Assembly (NCBI RefSeq): GCF_018604545.1
Contig: NZ_CP075896.1
Coordinates: 3,906,001 to 3,970,000 of the forward strand
Length of the DNA: 64,000 bases
Direction: 5' to 3'
From: Streptomyces koelreuteriae
GTDB lineage: Bacteria > Actinomycetota > Actinomycetes > Streptomycetales > Streptomycetaceae
This document shows, in pieces, positions 7,822 through 15,496 of this stretch. Both the position numbers and the translations under genes were made by a program. The notes beneath the pieces were generated by a model. The model made no database searches. It saw only the letters and a program-made list of their open reading frames with translations, and was not told where the DNA came from. The stretch's first letter is position 1, and every line of letters starts with the position of its first letter.

Positions 7822-7851
7822 CCAATCCGGGGGCGGATCCGCTCCGTATTC
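7822..7851 (+). promoter_or_regulatory. ECF (SigK-like) promoter, distal, lipid operon
   Basis: CCAATCC (7822-7828), 17-bp spacer, GTATTC (7846-7851). It lies divergent to the fasciclin promoter, about 145 bp before the FAD oxidoreductase start. Confidence 0.6.
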
Positions 7852-7911
7852 CACGGCCGACCCGGCATCCGTACGGCGTCCGCGCCCGGAAGTACCTGGT
7901 AGCGGGCGGGT

Positions 7912-7941
7912 CCAATCCGCTCGCGCGGCGGCTCCGGATTA
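7912..7941 (+). promoter_or_regulatory. ECF (SigK-like) promoter, proximal, lipid operon
   Basis: CCAATCC (7912-7918), exactly 17 bp, GGATTA (7936-7941). The expected transcription start is near 7948, about 50 nt before the operon's first start codon. This is the best-placed of the three motifs in this 460-bp gap. The remainder of 7539-8000 is GC-rich with no gene. Confidence 0.7.
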
Positions 7942-8000
7942 CGCGCGGGACCCATGTCGGAGTCCGGGTCCGTGTCCAGGTCCGACCAGGAGGAGAGGCG

Positions 8001-9293
8001 ATGTCACAGGAGCCGGGAAACGCCGCCCGGGAGCGGCGCCGCACGGCCGTGATCGGGAGTGGGGTGGCGGGGCTGACCGCCGCGTACGTGCTCGCCCGGG
8101 CGCATCACGTCACGCTGTTCGAGGCCGACGACCGGCTCGGCGGGCACGCCCACACCCACGAACTGACCTCGACCGGCGGCGGCGCGACGTACCGCGTCGA
8201 CTCCGGCTTCATCGTGCACAACCGCCGCACCTACCCGAACCTCCTGCGCCTCTTCGACGAACTCGGCGTCGCCACGCAGGAGTCGGAGATGAGCATGTCG
8301 GTGCGGTGCGAGGGCTGCGGTCTGGAGTACGCCGGTGCCCGTGGCCCCGCCGGACTGTTCGCCCGGCCCCGCAACGCCCTGCGCGGGGCCTATCTGCGGA
8401 TGCTCACCGAGGTGCCCGCCTTCCACCGGGCCGCCCGGCGGCATCTCGCGCGAGAGGCGGAGCAGGCCCTCACCCTCGGGGAGTTCCTGGACGCGGAGGG
8501 CTTCTCGCCGTACTTCCGCACGCACTTCATGACCCCGCTCGTGTCGGCGGTGTGGTCCTGCGACGCCGGCATCGCCCTGCGCTACCCGGCCGCCTATCTG
8601 TTCCGTTTCCTGGAGCACCACGGGCTGCTCTCGGTGAGCGGCTCTCCGACGTGGCGCACCGTGACCGGCGGCTCCCGCACGTACGTCGAGCGGGTGGCGG
8701 AGCGGCTGGACGAGGTGTGCATGGCGGCTCCGGTCCGGGCCCTGCGGCGGCATCCCGACGGCGTCAGCCTCACCACGGGCGACGGCACCACACGGTCGTA
8801 CGACTCGGTGGTCCTCGCGACCCACCCCGACCAGGCCCTGCGGCTGCTGGCCGATGCCACGCCGGAGGAGAAGGAGGTGCTCGGCGCCTTCTCGTACTCC
8901 CGCAACAGCACGCTCCTGCACACCGACACCCGGCTGCTGCCGCGTGCGCGCGGGGCGCGGGCGTCGTGGAACTACCTGATGCCCTCGTGCGGGGCGGGCG
9001 CCGACCGGGTGCGGGTCAGCTACGACATGAACCGGCTGCAACGGCTCGACGCCCCCGAGACGTTCGTCGTCACCCTCGGCGGCGAGGACCGTGTCGATCC
9101 CGGGCTGGTGCGCGCCCGCATGGTCTACGAACACCCCGTCTACACCCCGGAGTCGGTGGCCGCGCAGCAGCGGCTGCCCGAACTGGCGGGCCCCGTCACG
9201 GCGTTCGCGGGCGCCTACCACGGCTGGGGTTTCCACGAGGACGGCTGCCGGTCCGGGGTGGCGGCCGCGGCGGCGCTGGGGGTGCGATGGTGA
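8001..9293 (+). CDS. FAD-dependent oxidoreductase (Rv0449c-like)
   Basis: 430 residues with an N-terminal FAD-binding Rossmann motif (AVIGSGVAGLTAAYVL, GxGxxG at 19-24), followed by FEADDRLGGHAHTH and VDSGFIVHNRRTYPNL typical of the amine-oxidase/desaturase-like flavoprotein family COG2907. Members sit beside cyclopropane-synthase homologues and are thought to oxidise or reduce acyl chains. AGGAGG precedes the ATG. It is the first gene of a five-gene overlapping operon (8001-13936) behind two ECF-type promoters. A UfaD-like desaturase or methylene-reductase role is possible but inferred from context. Confidence 0.8.
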   Translation: MSQEPGNAARERRRTAVIGSGVAGLTAAYVLARAHHVTLFEADDRLGGHAHTHELTSTGGGATYRVDSGFIVHNRRTYPNLLRLFDELGVATQESEMSMSVRCEGCGLEYAGARGPAGLFARPRNALRGAYLRMLTEVPAFHRAARRHLAREAEQALTLGEFLDAEGFSPYFRTHFMTPLVSAVWSCDAGIALRYPAAYLFRFLEHHGLLSVSGSPTWRTVTGGSRTYVERVAERLDEVCMAAPVRALRRHPDGVSLTTGDGTTRSYDSVVLATHPDQALRLLADATPEEKEVLGAFSYSRNSTLLHTDTRLLPRARGARASWNYLMPSCGAGADRVRVSYDMNRLQRLDAPETFVVTLGGEDRVDPGLVRARMVYEHPVYTPESVAAQQRLPELAGPVTAFAGAYHGWGFHEDGCRSGVAAAAALGVRW

Positions 9294-10057
9294 CGACGCC
9301 CATATCCACGCCCGCACCCACGCTCGCCCCCGCCCTCTACCGCTGCGCGATCGCCCATGTGCGCACCGCGCCCCTGCGGTACGCCCTGCGCCACCGCACC
9401 TACATGTGGCTCGTCGACCCCGACCGGCTCCCCGAACTTCCGCGTGCGCTGCGCCCGTTGGCGCGCTTCGATCCGCGCGACCACTTCTCCGGCGAGCACC
9501 CCACCGTCCGCGCGGGACTGGACGCCTTCCTGGCCGGCCACGGGGTGCGGCTGGACGGCGGCCGGGTCGTGATGCTCACCCACGCACGGGTCTTCGGATA
9601 CGTCTTCAATCCGCTCACCGTCTACTGGTGCCACGGGCCCGACGGCACCGTGCGCTGTGTGGTCGCCGAGGTCCACAACACCTACGGCGAACGCCACTGC
9701 TATCTGCTGCGCCCCGACGCCTCGGGGACGGCGGAGGTGGGCAAGGAGTTCTACGTCTCGCCGTTCTTCCCCGTCGACGGCCGCTACCGCATGCGCCTGC
9801 CCGCCCCCGGGGAGCGGCTCGACCTCACCGTGCACCTGGAACGGGAGGGCGGCAGACCCTTCACCGCGACCGTGCGCGGGGCGCGTCACGAAGCCCGTAC
9901 GGGAACGCTGCTGCGGCTGGCCCTGCGCCGGCCCTGGTCCACGCTCGCCGTGTCCGCCGCCATCCGTCTGCACGGCATCCGCCTGTATCTGCGCGGACTG
10001 CCCGTCCGGCCCCGACCCGAACACCGGACCCCGAACCACAGGGAGAACGCAGCATGA
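9287..10057 (+). CDS. DUF1365 protein (Rv0448c-like)
   Basis: 256 residues. Recognised by YRCAIAHVRTAPLRYALRHR at the N-terminus, FGYVFNPLTVYWCHG in the middle and GKEFYVSPFFPVDGRYRM, all DUF1365 blocks. DUF1365 genes almost always neighbour the FAD oxidoreductase and cyclopropane-synthase homologue, so it is probably a partner in acyl-chain modification. Its biochemistry is unknown. It overlaps both neighbours (upstream stop 9293, downstream start 10054), indicating tight translational coupling. Confidence 0.8.
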   Translation: MVTTPISTPAPTLAPALYRCAIAHVRTAPLRYALRHRTYMWLVDPDRLPELPRALRPLARFDPRDHFSGEHPTVRAGLDAFLAGHGVRLDGGRVVMLTHARVFGYVFNPLTVYWCHGPDGTVRCVVAEVHNTYGERHCYLLRPDASGTAEVGKEFYVSPFFPVDGRYRMRLPAPGERLDLTVHLEREGGRPFTATVRGARHEARTGTLLRLALRRPWSTLAVSAAIRLHGIRLYLRGLPVRPRPEHRTPNHRENAA

Positions 10058-11832
10058 CGACAGCCGAGCTCCGACCCGGCGACACGGGCCGGACCACGGC
10101 CGTGCCCCGCAAGGCCGATACCGAAGCCGTGCCCGCCGAAGCCGGTGCCGTGCCCGGCGAAGCCGGTGCCGTGCCCGGCGAAGCCGGTGCCGTGCCCGGC
10201 GATGCCGAAGCCGTGCCCGCCGAAGCCGGTGCCGTCCCCGCCGAAGCCGGTGCCGTCCCCGCCAAAGCCGGTGCCGTCCCCGCCAAAGCCGGTGCCGTCC
10301 CCGCCGAAGCCGGTGCCGTCCCCGCCGAAGCCGGTGCCGTCCCCGCCGAAGCCGGTGCCGTGCCCGCCGAAGCCGGTGCCGTGCCCGCCGAAGCCGGTGC
10401 CGTGCCCGGCGATGCCGAAGCCGGTGCCGTGCCCGGCGATGCCGAAGCCGAAGCCGTGCCCGCCGAGGCCGGTGCCGTGCCCGGCGATGCCGAAGCCGTG
10501 GACGCCGAAGCCGGTGCCGTGGACGCCGAAGCCGGTGCCGTCCCCGCCGAAGCCGGTGCCGTGCCCGCCGAAGCCGGTGCCGTGGCCGCCGAGGCCGGTG
10601 CCGTGGCCGTGGACGCGGCCCGCTGGCCCGACGTGGCCCGGCCGCCGAAGGCCTCCCGGGCCCGGACCGCGATCACGGCAGCCGTCGTACGACGGGCCCT
10701 GCGGGACCTGCCGCTGCACGTCCGCTTCCCCGACGGCACCTCGCTGGGGAAGGGCGGCCCCGTACTGGACCTGCGCGACCCGCGGGCCTTCCACGCCCGT
10801 GTGGGCAGCCAGGGCCTGGTCGGCTTCGGAGAGTCGTACATGGCCGGCGAGTGGGACGCGCCCGACCTGGTCGCCGCGCTCACCGTGCTCGCGGCGCGCA
10901 TGGGCGAGCTGATCCCCGCCCCGCTGCAACGGCTGCGCGGGGTGTGGGCGCAGCGCCGCCCGGACGCCCAGCGCAACACCCCGGGCGGCTCCCGCACCAA
11001 CATCAGCAGCCACTACGACCTGTCCAACGACCTCTTCGCGCTGTTCCTCGACGACACCCTCAGCTACTCCTCGGCCCTCTTCCGCGGCTTCCCCGCCGAC
11101 TGGGACCTGCTCGCCGCCGCCCAGCACCGCAAGATCGACCGGCTGCTGGATCTCGCCGACGTACGGGAGGGCACCCGGGTGCTGGAGATCGGCACCGGGT
11201 GGGGCGAGCTGGCCATACGCGCCGCCGCGCGCGGCGCGCACGTCACCTCGCTCACCCTCTCCCGTGAACAGGCCGCCCTGGCCCGGGAGCGCGCCGCGGC
11301 GGCCGGTGTCGCCGAGCGGGTCTCGGTGGAGCTGTGCGACTACCGCGAGGCCCGCGGCACCTACGACGCCGTCCTGAGCGTGGAGATGGTCGAGGCCGTC
11401 GGCGCGGAGTTCTGGCCGGTCTACTTCCGCGTCCTCGACGAACGGCTCGCCCCGGGCGGACGCGCCGCACTCCAGGCCATCACCATGCCCCACGAGCGGA
11501 TGCTCGCCGCCCGGGACACCTTCACCTGGATCTCCAAGTACGTCTTCCCCGGCGGCCTGATCCCCTCCGTGGAGGCCGTCGCCGAGACCGTGCGCGACCA
11601 CACCCAGCTGAGCGTCACCCGCCGGGACGCCTACGGCGCCCACTACGCCGAGACCCTGCGCCTGTGGCGCGAGCGTTTCACCGGGCGCGCGGACGAGGTC
11701 GCCGCGCTCGGCTTCGACGAGACGTTCCGCCGGCTGTGGACGTTCTACCTCGCCTACTCCGAGGCCGGATTCCGCTCCGGCTACCTGGACGTGCAGCAGT
11801 ACCTGCTCACCAAGGAGGCCACGCCCCGATGA
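10054..11832 (+). CDS. cyclopropane-synthase-family methyltransferase with heptapeptide-repeat N-terminus
   Basis: 592 residues, against a usual 400-440. Residues about 24-185 are a tandem PAEAGAV-type heptapeptide array, followed by a complete SAM-dependent CFA-synthase domain (about 200-592) with SSHYDLSNDLFALFLDD and motif I LEIGTGWGE. The motif-I cysteine usual in CFA synthases (GCGWG) is Thr381 here. M. tuberculosis UfaA1 (Rv0447c), which occupies this place in its operon, has been linked to tuberculostearic acid synthesis. It probably methylates unsaturated phospholipid acyl chains at the membrane. The repeat is an unusual acidic Ala-rich tail. ATGA overlap with DUF1365. Confidence 0.85.
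   Translation: MTTAELRPGDTGRTTAVPRKADTEAVPAEAGAVPGEAGAVPGEAGAVPGDAEAVPAEAGAVPAEAGAVPAKAGAVPAKAGAVPAEAGAVPAEAGAVPAEAGAVPAEAGAVPAEAGAVPGDAEAGAVPGDAEAEAVPAEAGAVPGDAEAVDAEAGAVDAEAGAVPAEAGAVPAEAGAVAAEAGAVAVDAARWPDVARPPKASRARTAITAAVVRRALRDLPLHVRFPDGTSLGKGGPVLDLRDPRAFHARVGSQGLVGFGESYMAGEWDAPDLVAALTVLAARMGELIPAPLQRLRGVWAQRRPDAQRNTPGGSRTNISSHYDLSNDLFALFLDDTLSYSSALFRGFPADWDLLAAAQHRKIDRLLDLADVREGTRVLEIGTGWGELAIRAAARGAHVTSLTLSREQAALARERAAAAGVAERVSVELCDYREARGTYDAVLSVEMVEAVGAEFWPVYFRVLDERLAPGGRAALQAITMPHERMLAARDTFTWISKYVFPGGLIPSVEAVAETVRDHTQLSVTRRDAYGAHYAETLRLWRERFTGRADEVAALGFDETFRRLWTFYLAYSEAGFRSGYLDVQQYLLTKEATPR
10123..10608 (+). repeat. coding tandem repeat of 21-bp units
   Basis: About 22 in-frame copies of a 21-bp unit encoding PAEAGAV and variants (PGEAGAV, PAKAGAV, VDAEAGA), interrupted by short GDAEAVP/GDAEAEAVP units. 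Unit sequences are nearly identical at DNA level, including synonymous positions, implying recent expansion by slippage or recombination. Copy number may vary between strains. Confidence 0.9.
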
Positions 11833-13142
11833 CTCCCCCCGCCACCCTCACCCGGCCCGGCGCCGCCCACCGCCTCGTCTCCGCCGCCGAGACCGCGCTC
11901 GGCGGCCCCCTCCCGGTGCGGGTCCGCACCTGGGACGGCAGCGAGGCAGGGCCGGACGGCGGCCCGGTGGTCGTCGTACGGTCCCGGCGCGCCCTGCGCC
12001 GCCTGCTCTGGCAGCCCGGCGAACTGGGCCTGGCCCAGGCGTACGTCACGGGAGAGCTCGACATCGAGGGCGACCTCGGGGACGGGCTGCGCCGTCTGTG
12101 GGCCGCCGCGCGGGAACGCGGACGGCACACGCCCCGGCTGAGCGCCGCCGACCGCGCGCGGGCGGCCGGCACCGCCCTGAGCCTCGGTGCCGTCGGCCCG
12201 CCGCCCGCCCCGCCGGCCTCCCAGGCGCGGCTGCGCGGCGGTCTGCACAGCAGGGCCCGCGACCGGGCCGCCATCAGCCACCACTACGACCTGTCCAACG
12301 CCTTCTACCGGCTGCTCCTCGACGAGACGATGGCCTACTCGTGCGGCTATTGGGCGAGCGAGGCCCCCGGCTTCACCCCGGCCGACTCCCAGCGCGCCAA
12401 GCTGGAGCTGATCTGCCGCAAGCTCGGCCTGGTGCCCGGCGCCCGGCTGCTCGACGTCGGCTGCGGCTGGGGCTCGCTCACCCTGTACGCCGCCGAGCGG
12501 CACGAGGCGCGCGTCACCGCCGTGACCCTGGCCCGGGAGCAGGCGGCGTACGTCCGTGAGCAGGTGCGCGAGCGGGGTCTTCAGGACCGGGTGGAGGTGG
12601 TGTGCCAGGACTACCGGGACATCACGGGCGGCGGCTACGACGCGGTCGCCACCGTCGAGATGGGCGAGCACGTCGGGGACGCCGAGTACCCGGCGTTCGC
12701 CGCCGCCCTGCACCGGCTGGTGCGGCCGCTGGGCCGGGTGCTGGTGCAGCAGATGTCGCGCGGGCGGAACGCGCCCGGGGGCGGTGCCTTCATCGAGGCG
12801 TACATCGCGCCCGACATGCACATGCGGCCCGTGGGCGAGACGGTCGGGCTGCTGGAGGGGGCCGGGCTGGAGGTGCGGTCCGTGGAGTCGCTGCGCGAGC
12901 ACTACGTGCGGACGATCAGCGCCTGGCACCGGACCCTGGAGGAACGCTGGGGCGATGTCGTGGCGCTCGTCGGAGAGGAGACCGCCCGGGTGTGGCGGCT
13001 GTACCTGGTCGGCGGGGCGCTGGCCTTCGAGGAGCGGCGTATGGGAGTGGACCAGGTGCTGTGCGTACGGCCGACGGCTGAGGGGTGCGGTGGGATGTCC
13101 CCGACGCCCGAGGACTGGTACACCGGGCTGGAGGGGCCGTGA
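11829..13142 (+). CDS. cyclopropane-fatty-acyl-phospholipid synthase family protein
   Basis: 437 residues. Full-length CFA synthase: an N-terminal region with the LAQAYVTGELDIEGDL block, then ISHHYDLSNAFYRLLLDE and motif I LLDVGCGWGSL with the standard cysteine C212 (equivalent to E. coli C139), followed by VATVEMGEHVG. It uses SAM to add a methylene across acyl double bonds in phospholipids. It is a second, more canonical paralogue directly after the repeat-bearing one and has no counterpart in the M. tuberculosis sigK operon. It overlaps both neighbours by 4 bp. Confidence 0.88.
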   Translation: MTPPATLTRPGAAHRLVSAAETALGGPLPVRVRTWDGSEAGPDGGPVVVVRSRRALRRLLWQPGELGLAQAYVTGELDIEGDLGDGLRRLWAAARERGRHTPRLSAADRARAAGTALSLGAVGPPPAPPASQARLRGGLHSRARDRAAISHHYDLSNAFYRLLLDETMAYSCGYWASEAPGFTPADSQRAKLELICRKLGLVPGARLLDVGCGWGSLTLYAAERHEARVTAVTLAREQAAYVREQVRERGLQDRVEVVCQDYRDITGGGYDAVATVEMGEHVGDAEYPAFAAALHRLVRPLGRVLVQQMSRGRNAPGGGAFIEAYIAPDMHMRPVGETVGLLEGAGLEVRSVESLREHYVRTISAWHRTLEERWGDVVALVGEETARVWRLYLVGGALAFEERRMGVDQVLCVRPTAEGCGGMSPTPEDWYTGLEGP

Positions 13143-13936
13143 ACGGGTTCGCCTGGGGCGCCTTCGCGACCGGCCTCGCCTGGTCGGCGGGGGCCGCTCT
13201 CGCCGTGATGCTGGCGACCTTCGCCGTCGCCGTGCGCAAGGGCCTGCACCGGATCGTCGACGTGGCCTGGGGGCTCGGATTCACCGCCGTGGCCGTGGCG
13301 TCCTTCGTGGCGTCGGCGGGCACCGGTGACCCGGGGCGGCGGATCCTGGTCACCGTGCTGACGGCGGTGTGGGGGCTGCGTCTGGCCCTGCACATCGCCC
13401 GGCGCGGGCGCGGGCACGGCGAGGACCCGCGCTACGAGAAGATGCTGGCGAAGGCGCCCGGCAACCGGAACCTGTACGCGCTGCGAGTCGTGTATCTGCT
13501 CCAGGGCGCCCTGGTGTGGCTGGTGTCGCTGCCCGTGCAGGCCGCGCAGTACATCACCGGGCCGATGACGGCGTTCGCCGCGGCGGGCGCCTTTCTGTGG
13601 GCGGTCGGGATGTTCTTCGAGGCGGTCGGGGACGCCCAGCTCGCCCGGTTCAAGGCCGATCCGGGGAACAAGGGCCGGATCATGGACCGGGGGCTGTGGA
13701 GCTGGACCCGCCATCCCAACTACTTCGGAGACTTCTGCGTGTGGTGGGGCCTGTTCCTCATCGCCTGCGACGCGCCCGCCGCCGCGGCGGCCGTGCTCGT
13801 GTCGCCGGTGGTGATGAGCCTGCTGCTGACCAAGGGCAGCGGGAAGCGGCTGCTGGAGCGGCACATGGCCGAACGTCCGGGGTATGCCGCGTACGCGGCC
13901 CGGACCAGCGGCTTCTTCCCACTGCCTCCCAAGTGA
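13139..13936 (+). CDS. DUF1295 membrane protein (steroid reductase-like fold)
   Basis: 265 residues with about six membrane helices. The C-terminal block GLWSWTRHPNYFGDFCVWWG is the DUF1295/ICMT-like signature shared with steroid 5-alpha-reductases and isoprenylcysteine methyltransferases; RHPNYFG contributes the cofactor-binding His. M. tuberculosis Rv0446c is the equivalent gene beside sigK. It may reduce or methylate a lipid intermediate made by the upstream enzymes. The GTG start overlaps the preceding TGA; a longer frame from 13085 would overlap the synthase by 58 bp and is unlikely. Confidence 0.82.
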   Translation: MNGFAWGAFATGLAWSAGAALAVMLATFAVAVRKGLHRIVDVAWGLGFTAVAVASFVASAGTGDPGRRILVTVLTAVWGLRLALHIARRGRGHGEDPRYEKMLAKAPGNRNLYALRVVYLLQGALVWLVSLPVQAAQYITGPMTAFAAAGAFLWAVGMFFEAVGDAQLARFKADPGNKGRIMDRGLWSWTRHPNYFGDFCVWWGLFLIACDAPAAAAAVLVSPVVMSLLLTKGSGKRLLERHMAERPGYAAYAARTSGFFPLPPK

Positions 13937-13939
13937 GCC

Positions 13940-14692
13940 TCAGGCGGGGAAGGCCATCGCGGCCACCGGGGCCGAGGTCGGCTGCTCGGACCCGCCCGCC
14001 GGCTCGACGGTGATCCCCATGCCCGACGCCCCGTCCACGGCACCCCGCATCAGGACGGCCTGGTCGGCGCGGCCGGGGTCCATGAGCCCGGCGGAGCGCA
14101 TGGTGCCGCCGTCGTCGAACCACAGCTGGTAGACCTTGCCGCGCGGCGGCTCCGCCATCCCGGAGACGACGAACACGGCCCGGTCCCGGCCCTCGGAGAC
14201 GACGACGGTGCCGGTGGCCCCGTCGGCCAGCTTCGCGGTGCTGGTCCTGGCGTCCGGTGCCGCGAGCACGGCGGCGATCCGGTCCGTGGCCTGTTCGGCC
14301 TGCCGGGCCTGGTCGAAGGCGTCCTCGGCACGCTGGTGCTGCCACACCGCCGTACCGCCGAGCGCGGTGGCCGCCGCGAGGCACGCCGCCAGGGCCCAGC
14401 GCGAGAGCGGGCGCCCCCAGGAGGCCGTACGGCCTCGGCGGGGCGAGGGCGGCTCGCCGGGCGGGTCCTGGCGGACGGCGGTGATCCGGCGCAGCACCTG
14501 CTCGCGCAGCACCGGGCGGGGCGTCAGCGAGGCGGCGAGCCCCAGGCGGGCGGCGACGGCCGTCAGTTCGGCGGTCTCCTCGGCGCACGGCTCGCAGGCC
14601 GCGAGATGCCGCCGGAAGGCCCGCCGCTCCTCGTCGGACAGGGCGTGCAGGGCGTAGGCGCCGGTCAGGGTGTGCAGGTCGGCGGTGGTCAC
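13940..14692 (-). CDS. RskA-like anti-sigma factor
   Basis: 250 residues. The N-terminal cytoplasmic zinc-binding anti-sigma domain has H29-x3-C33-x2-C36 (RHLAACEPC), followed by one membrane helix (ALAACLAAATALGGTAVW, about 98-116) and an extracytoplasmic RskA domain (VYQLWFDDGG, SAGLMDPGRAD, ITVEPAGGS). It would hold the ECF factor inactive until regulated proteolysis. Its GTG start overlaps the sigma stop (GTGA), so the two are translationally coupled. Its 3' end converges on the DUF1295 gene with a 3-bp gap. Confidence 0.88.
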   Translation of the reverse strand: MTTADLHTLTGAYALHALSDEERRAFRRHLAACEPCAEETAELTAVAARLGLAASLTPRPVLREQVLRRITAVRQDPPGEPPSPRRGRTASWGRPLSRWALAACLAAATALGGTAVWQHQRAEDAFDQARQAEQATDRIAAVLAAPDARTSTAKLADGATGTVVVSEGRDRAVFVVSGMAEPPRGKVYQLWFDDGGTMRSAGLMDPGRADQAVLMRGAVDGASGMGITVEPAGGSEQPTSAPVAAMAFPA

Positions 14693-15273
14693 GCGGTCAC
14701 CCCCAGGCAGTCGCGGAGCCGGATGAGTCCGTCGCGCAGGCGGGTCTTGACGGTGCCCAGGGGAAGCGTCAGCGCTTCCGCCACCTGCCGGTAGGTCAGC
14801 CCCCGGTAGTAGGCGAGGGTGACGGCCTGGCGCTGGATCTCGGTCAGCGTGCGCAGACAGCGCCGCACCTGCTCCCGCTCCAGCCGCGCCTCGACCTGCT
14901 CGGTCACCTCGTCGTACTCGGGCGTGCGGTCCAGCAGGGCGGCCTTGTGGTCGCGGGCCGCGGCGGCCTCGACCGAGCGCACCCGGTCGACGGCCCGGCG
15001 GTGCGCGAGGGTGAGGATCCAGTTGATCGCCGTACCGCGGTCGGAGCGGTAGCGGGGGGCGGTGCGCCACACCTCCACCAGGACCTCCTGGGCCACCTCC
15101 TCCGACTGCGCCTGGTCGCGCAGGACGGCGCGCACGACGCCGAGGACCGGGCTCGCCACGAGGTCGTACACCGAGGCGAACGCGTCCTCGTCGCCCAGGG
15201 CGACGAGGCCCACCAGTTCTTGCAGATCCGGCTCGGCGGACGGGTTCGCGCCGATGTGCACGGCTTCTTTCAC
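14689..15273 (-). CDS. ECF sigma factor, SigK/ECF19-like
   Basis: 194 residues with region 2 (DAFASVYDLVASPVLGVVR, then EEVAQEVLVEVWR) and region 4 (LTEIQRQAVTLAYYRGLTY, LGTVKTRLRDGLIRLR). The RskA-type partner and surrounding gene set match M. tuberculosis sigK-rskA (Rv0445c-Rv0444c). The GTG at 15273 follows GGAGG. A CCAATCC-N17-GGATTA promoter lies 34 bp upstream, so it is likely autoregulated. I leave the symbol empty because SigK in Streptomyces names an unrelated SigB-type factor. Confidence 0.88.
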   Translation of the reverse strand: MKEAVHIGANPSAEPDLQELVGLVALGDEDAFASVYDLVASPVLGVVRAVLRDQAQSEEVAQEVLVEVWRTAPRYRSDRGTAINWILTLAHRRAVDRVRSVEAAAARDHKAALLDRTPEYDEVTEQVEARLEREQVRRCLRTLTEIQRQAVTLAYYRGLTYRQVAEALTLPLGTVKTRLRDGLIRLRDCLGVTA

Positions 15274-15306
15274 GGGGGTCCTCCGTGGTCGGGACGTCTC
15301 CGGACG

Positions 15307-15336
15307 TAATCCGGTCCCCGGAGGGCGGCGGATTGG
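15307..15336 (-). promoter_or_regulatory. ECF (SigK-like) autoregulatory promoter
   Basis: Minus strand CCAATCC (15336-15330), 17-bp spacer, GGATTA (15312-15307). The expected start near 15300 leaves about a 27-nt leader before the sigma gene. The motif is essentially identical to the one at 7912-7941. Confidence 0.7.
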
Positions 15337-15422
15337 TCTGGCTCCCATGGAAAACGCAGGTGGGGCCGAACGGTATGGGCACGGGGCGGGGAATCGGGGA
15401 CGATGACGTGCCCCCCGGCCCA

Positions 15423-15453
15423 CCAATCCGTCCGCCGGGCCGGCTACGGATGA
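15423..15453 (+). promoter_or_regulatory. ECF (SigK-like) promoter for alpha/beta hydrolase
   Basis: CCAATCC (15423-15429), 18-bp spacer, GGATGA (15448-15453). It is divergent from the sigma promoter and about 43 bp upstream of the hydrolase start. One spacer base longer and one -10 base different from the others. Confidence 0.55.
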
Positions 15454-15496
15454 CCCGTGAAGGGAATCCCCGGAAGGGGACACGTGAGGAGCGCGG

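Noticed and set aside
10123-10608. Possible CRISPR array
   Set aside because: The units are contiguous without unique spacers, encode an in-frame peptide repeat, and no cas genes are nearby.
9861-11643. Long open frames on the minus strand across the repeat array
   Set aside because: The 21-bp period keeps every frame open, so length is no evidence. The plus-strand frame carries the complete CFA-synthase domain and overlaps its neighbours correctly.
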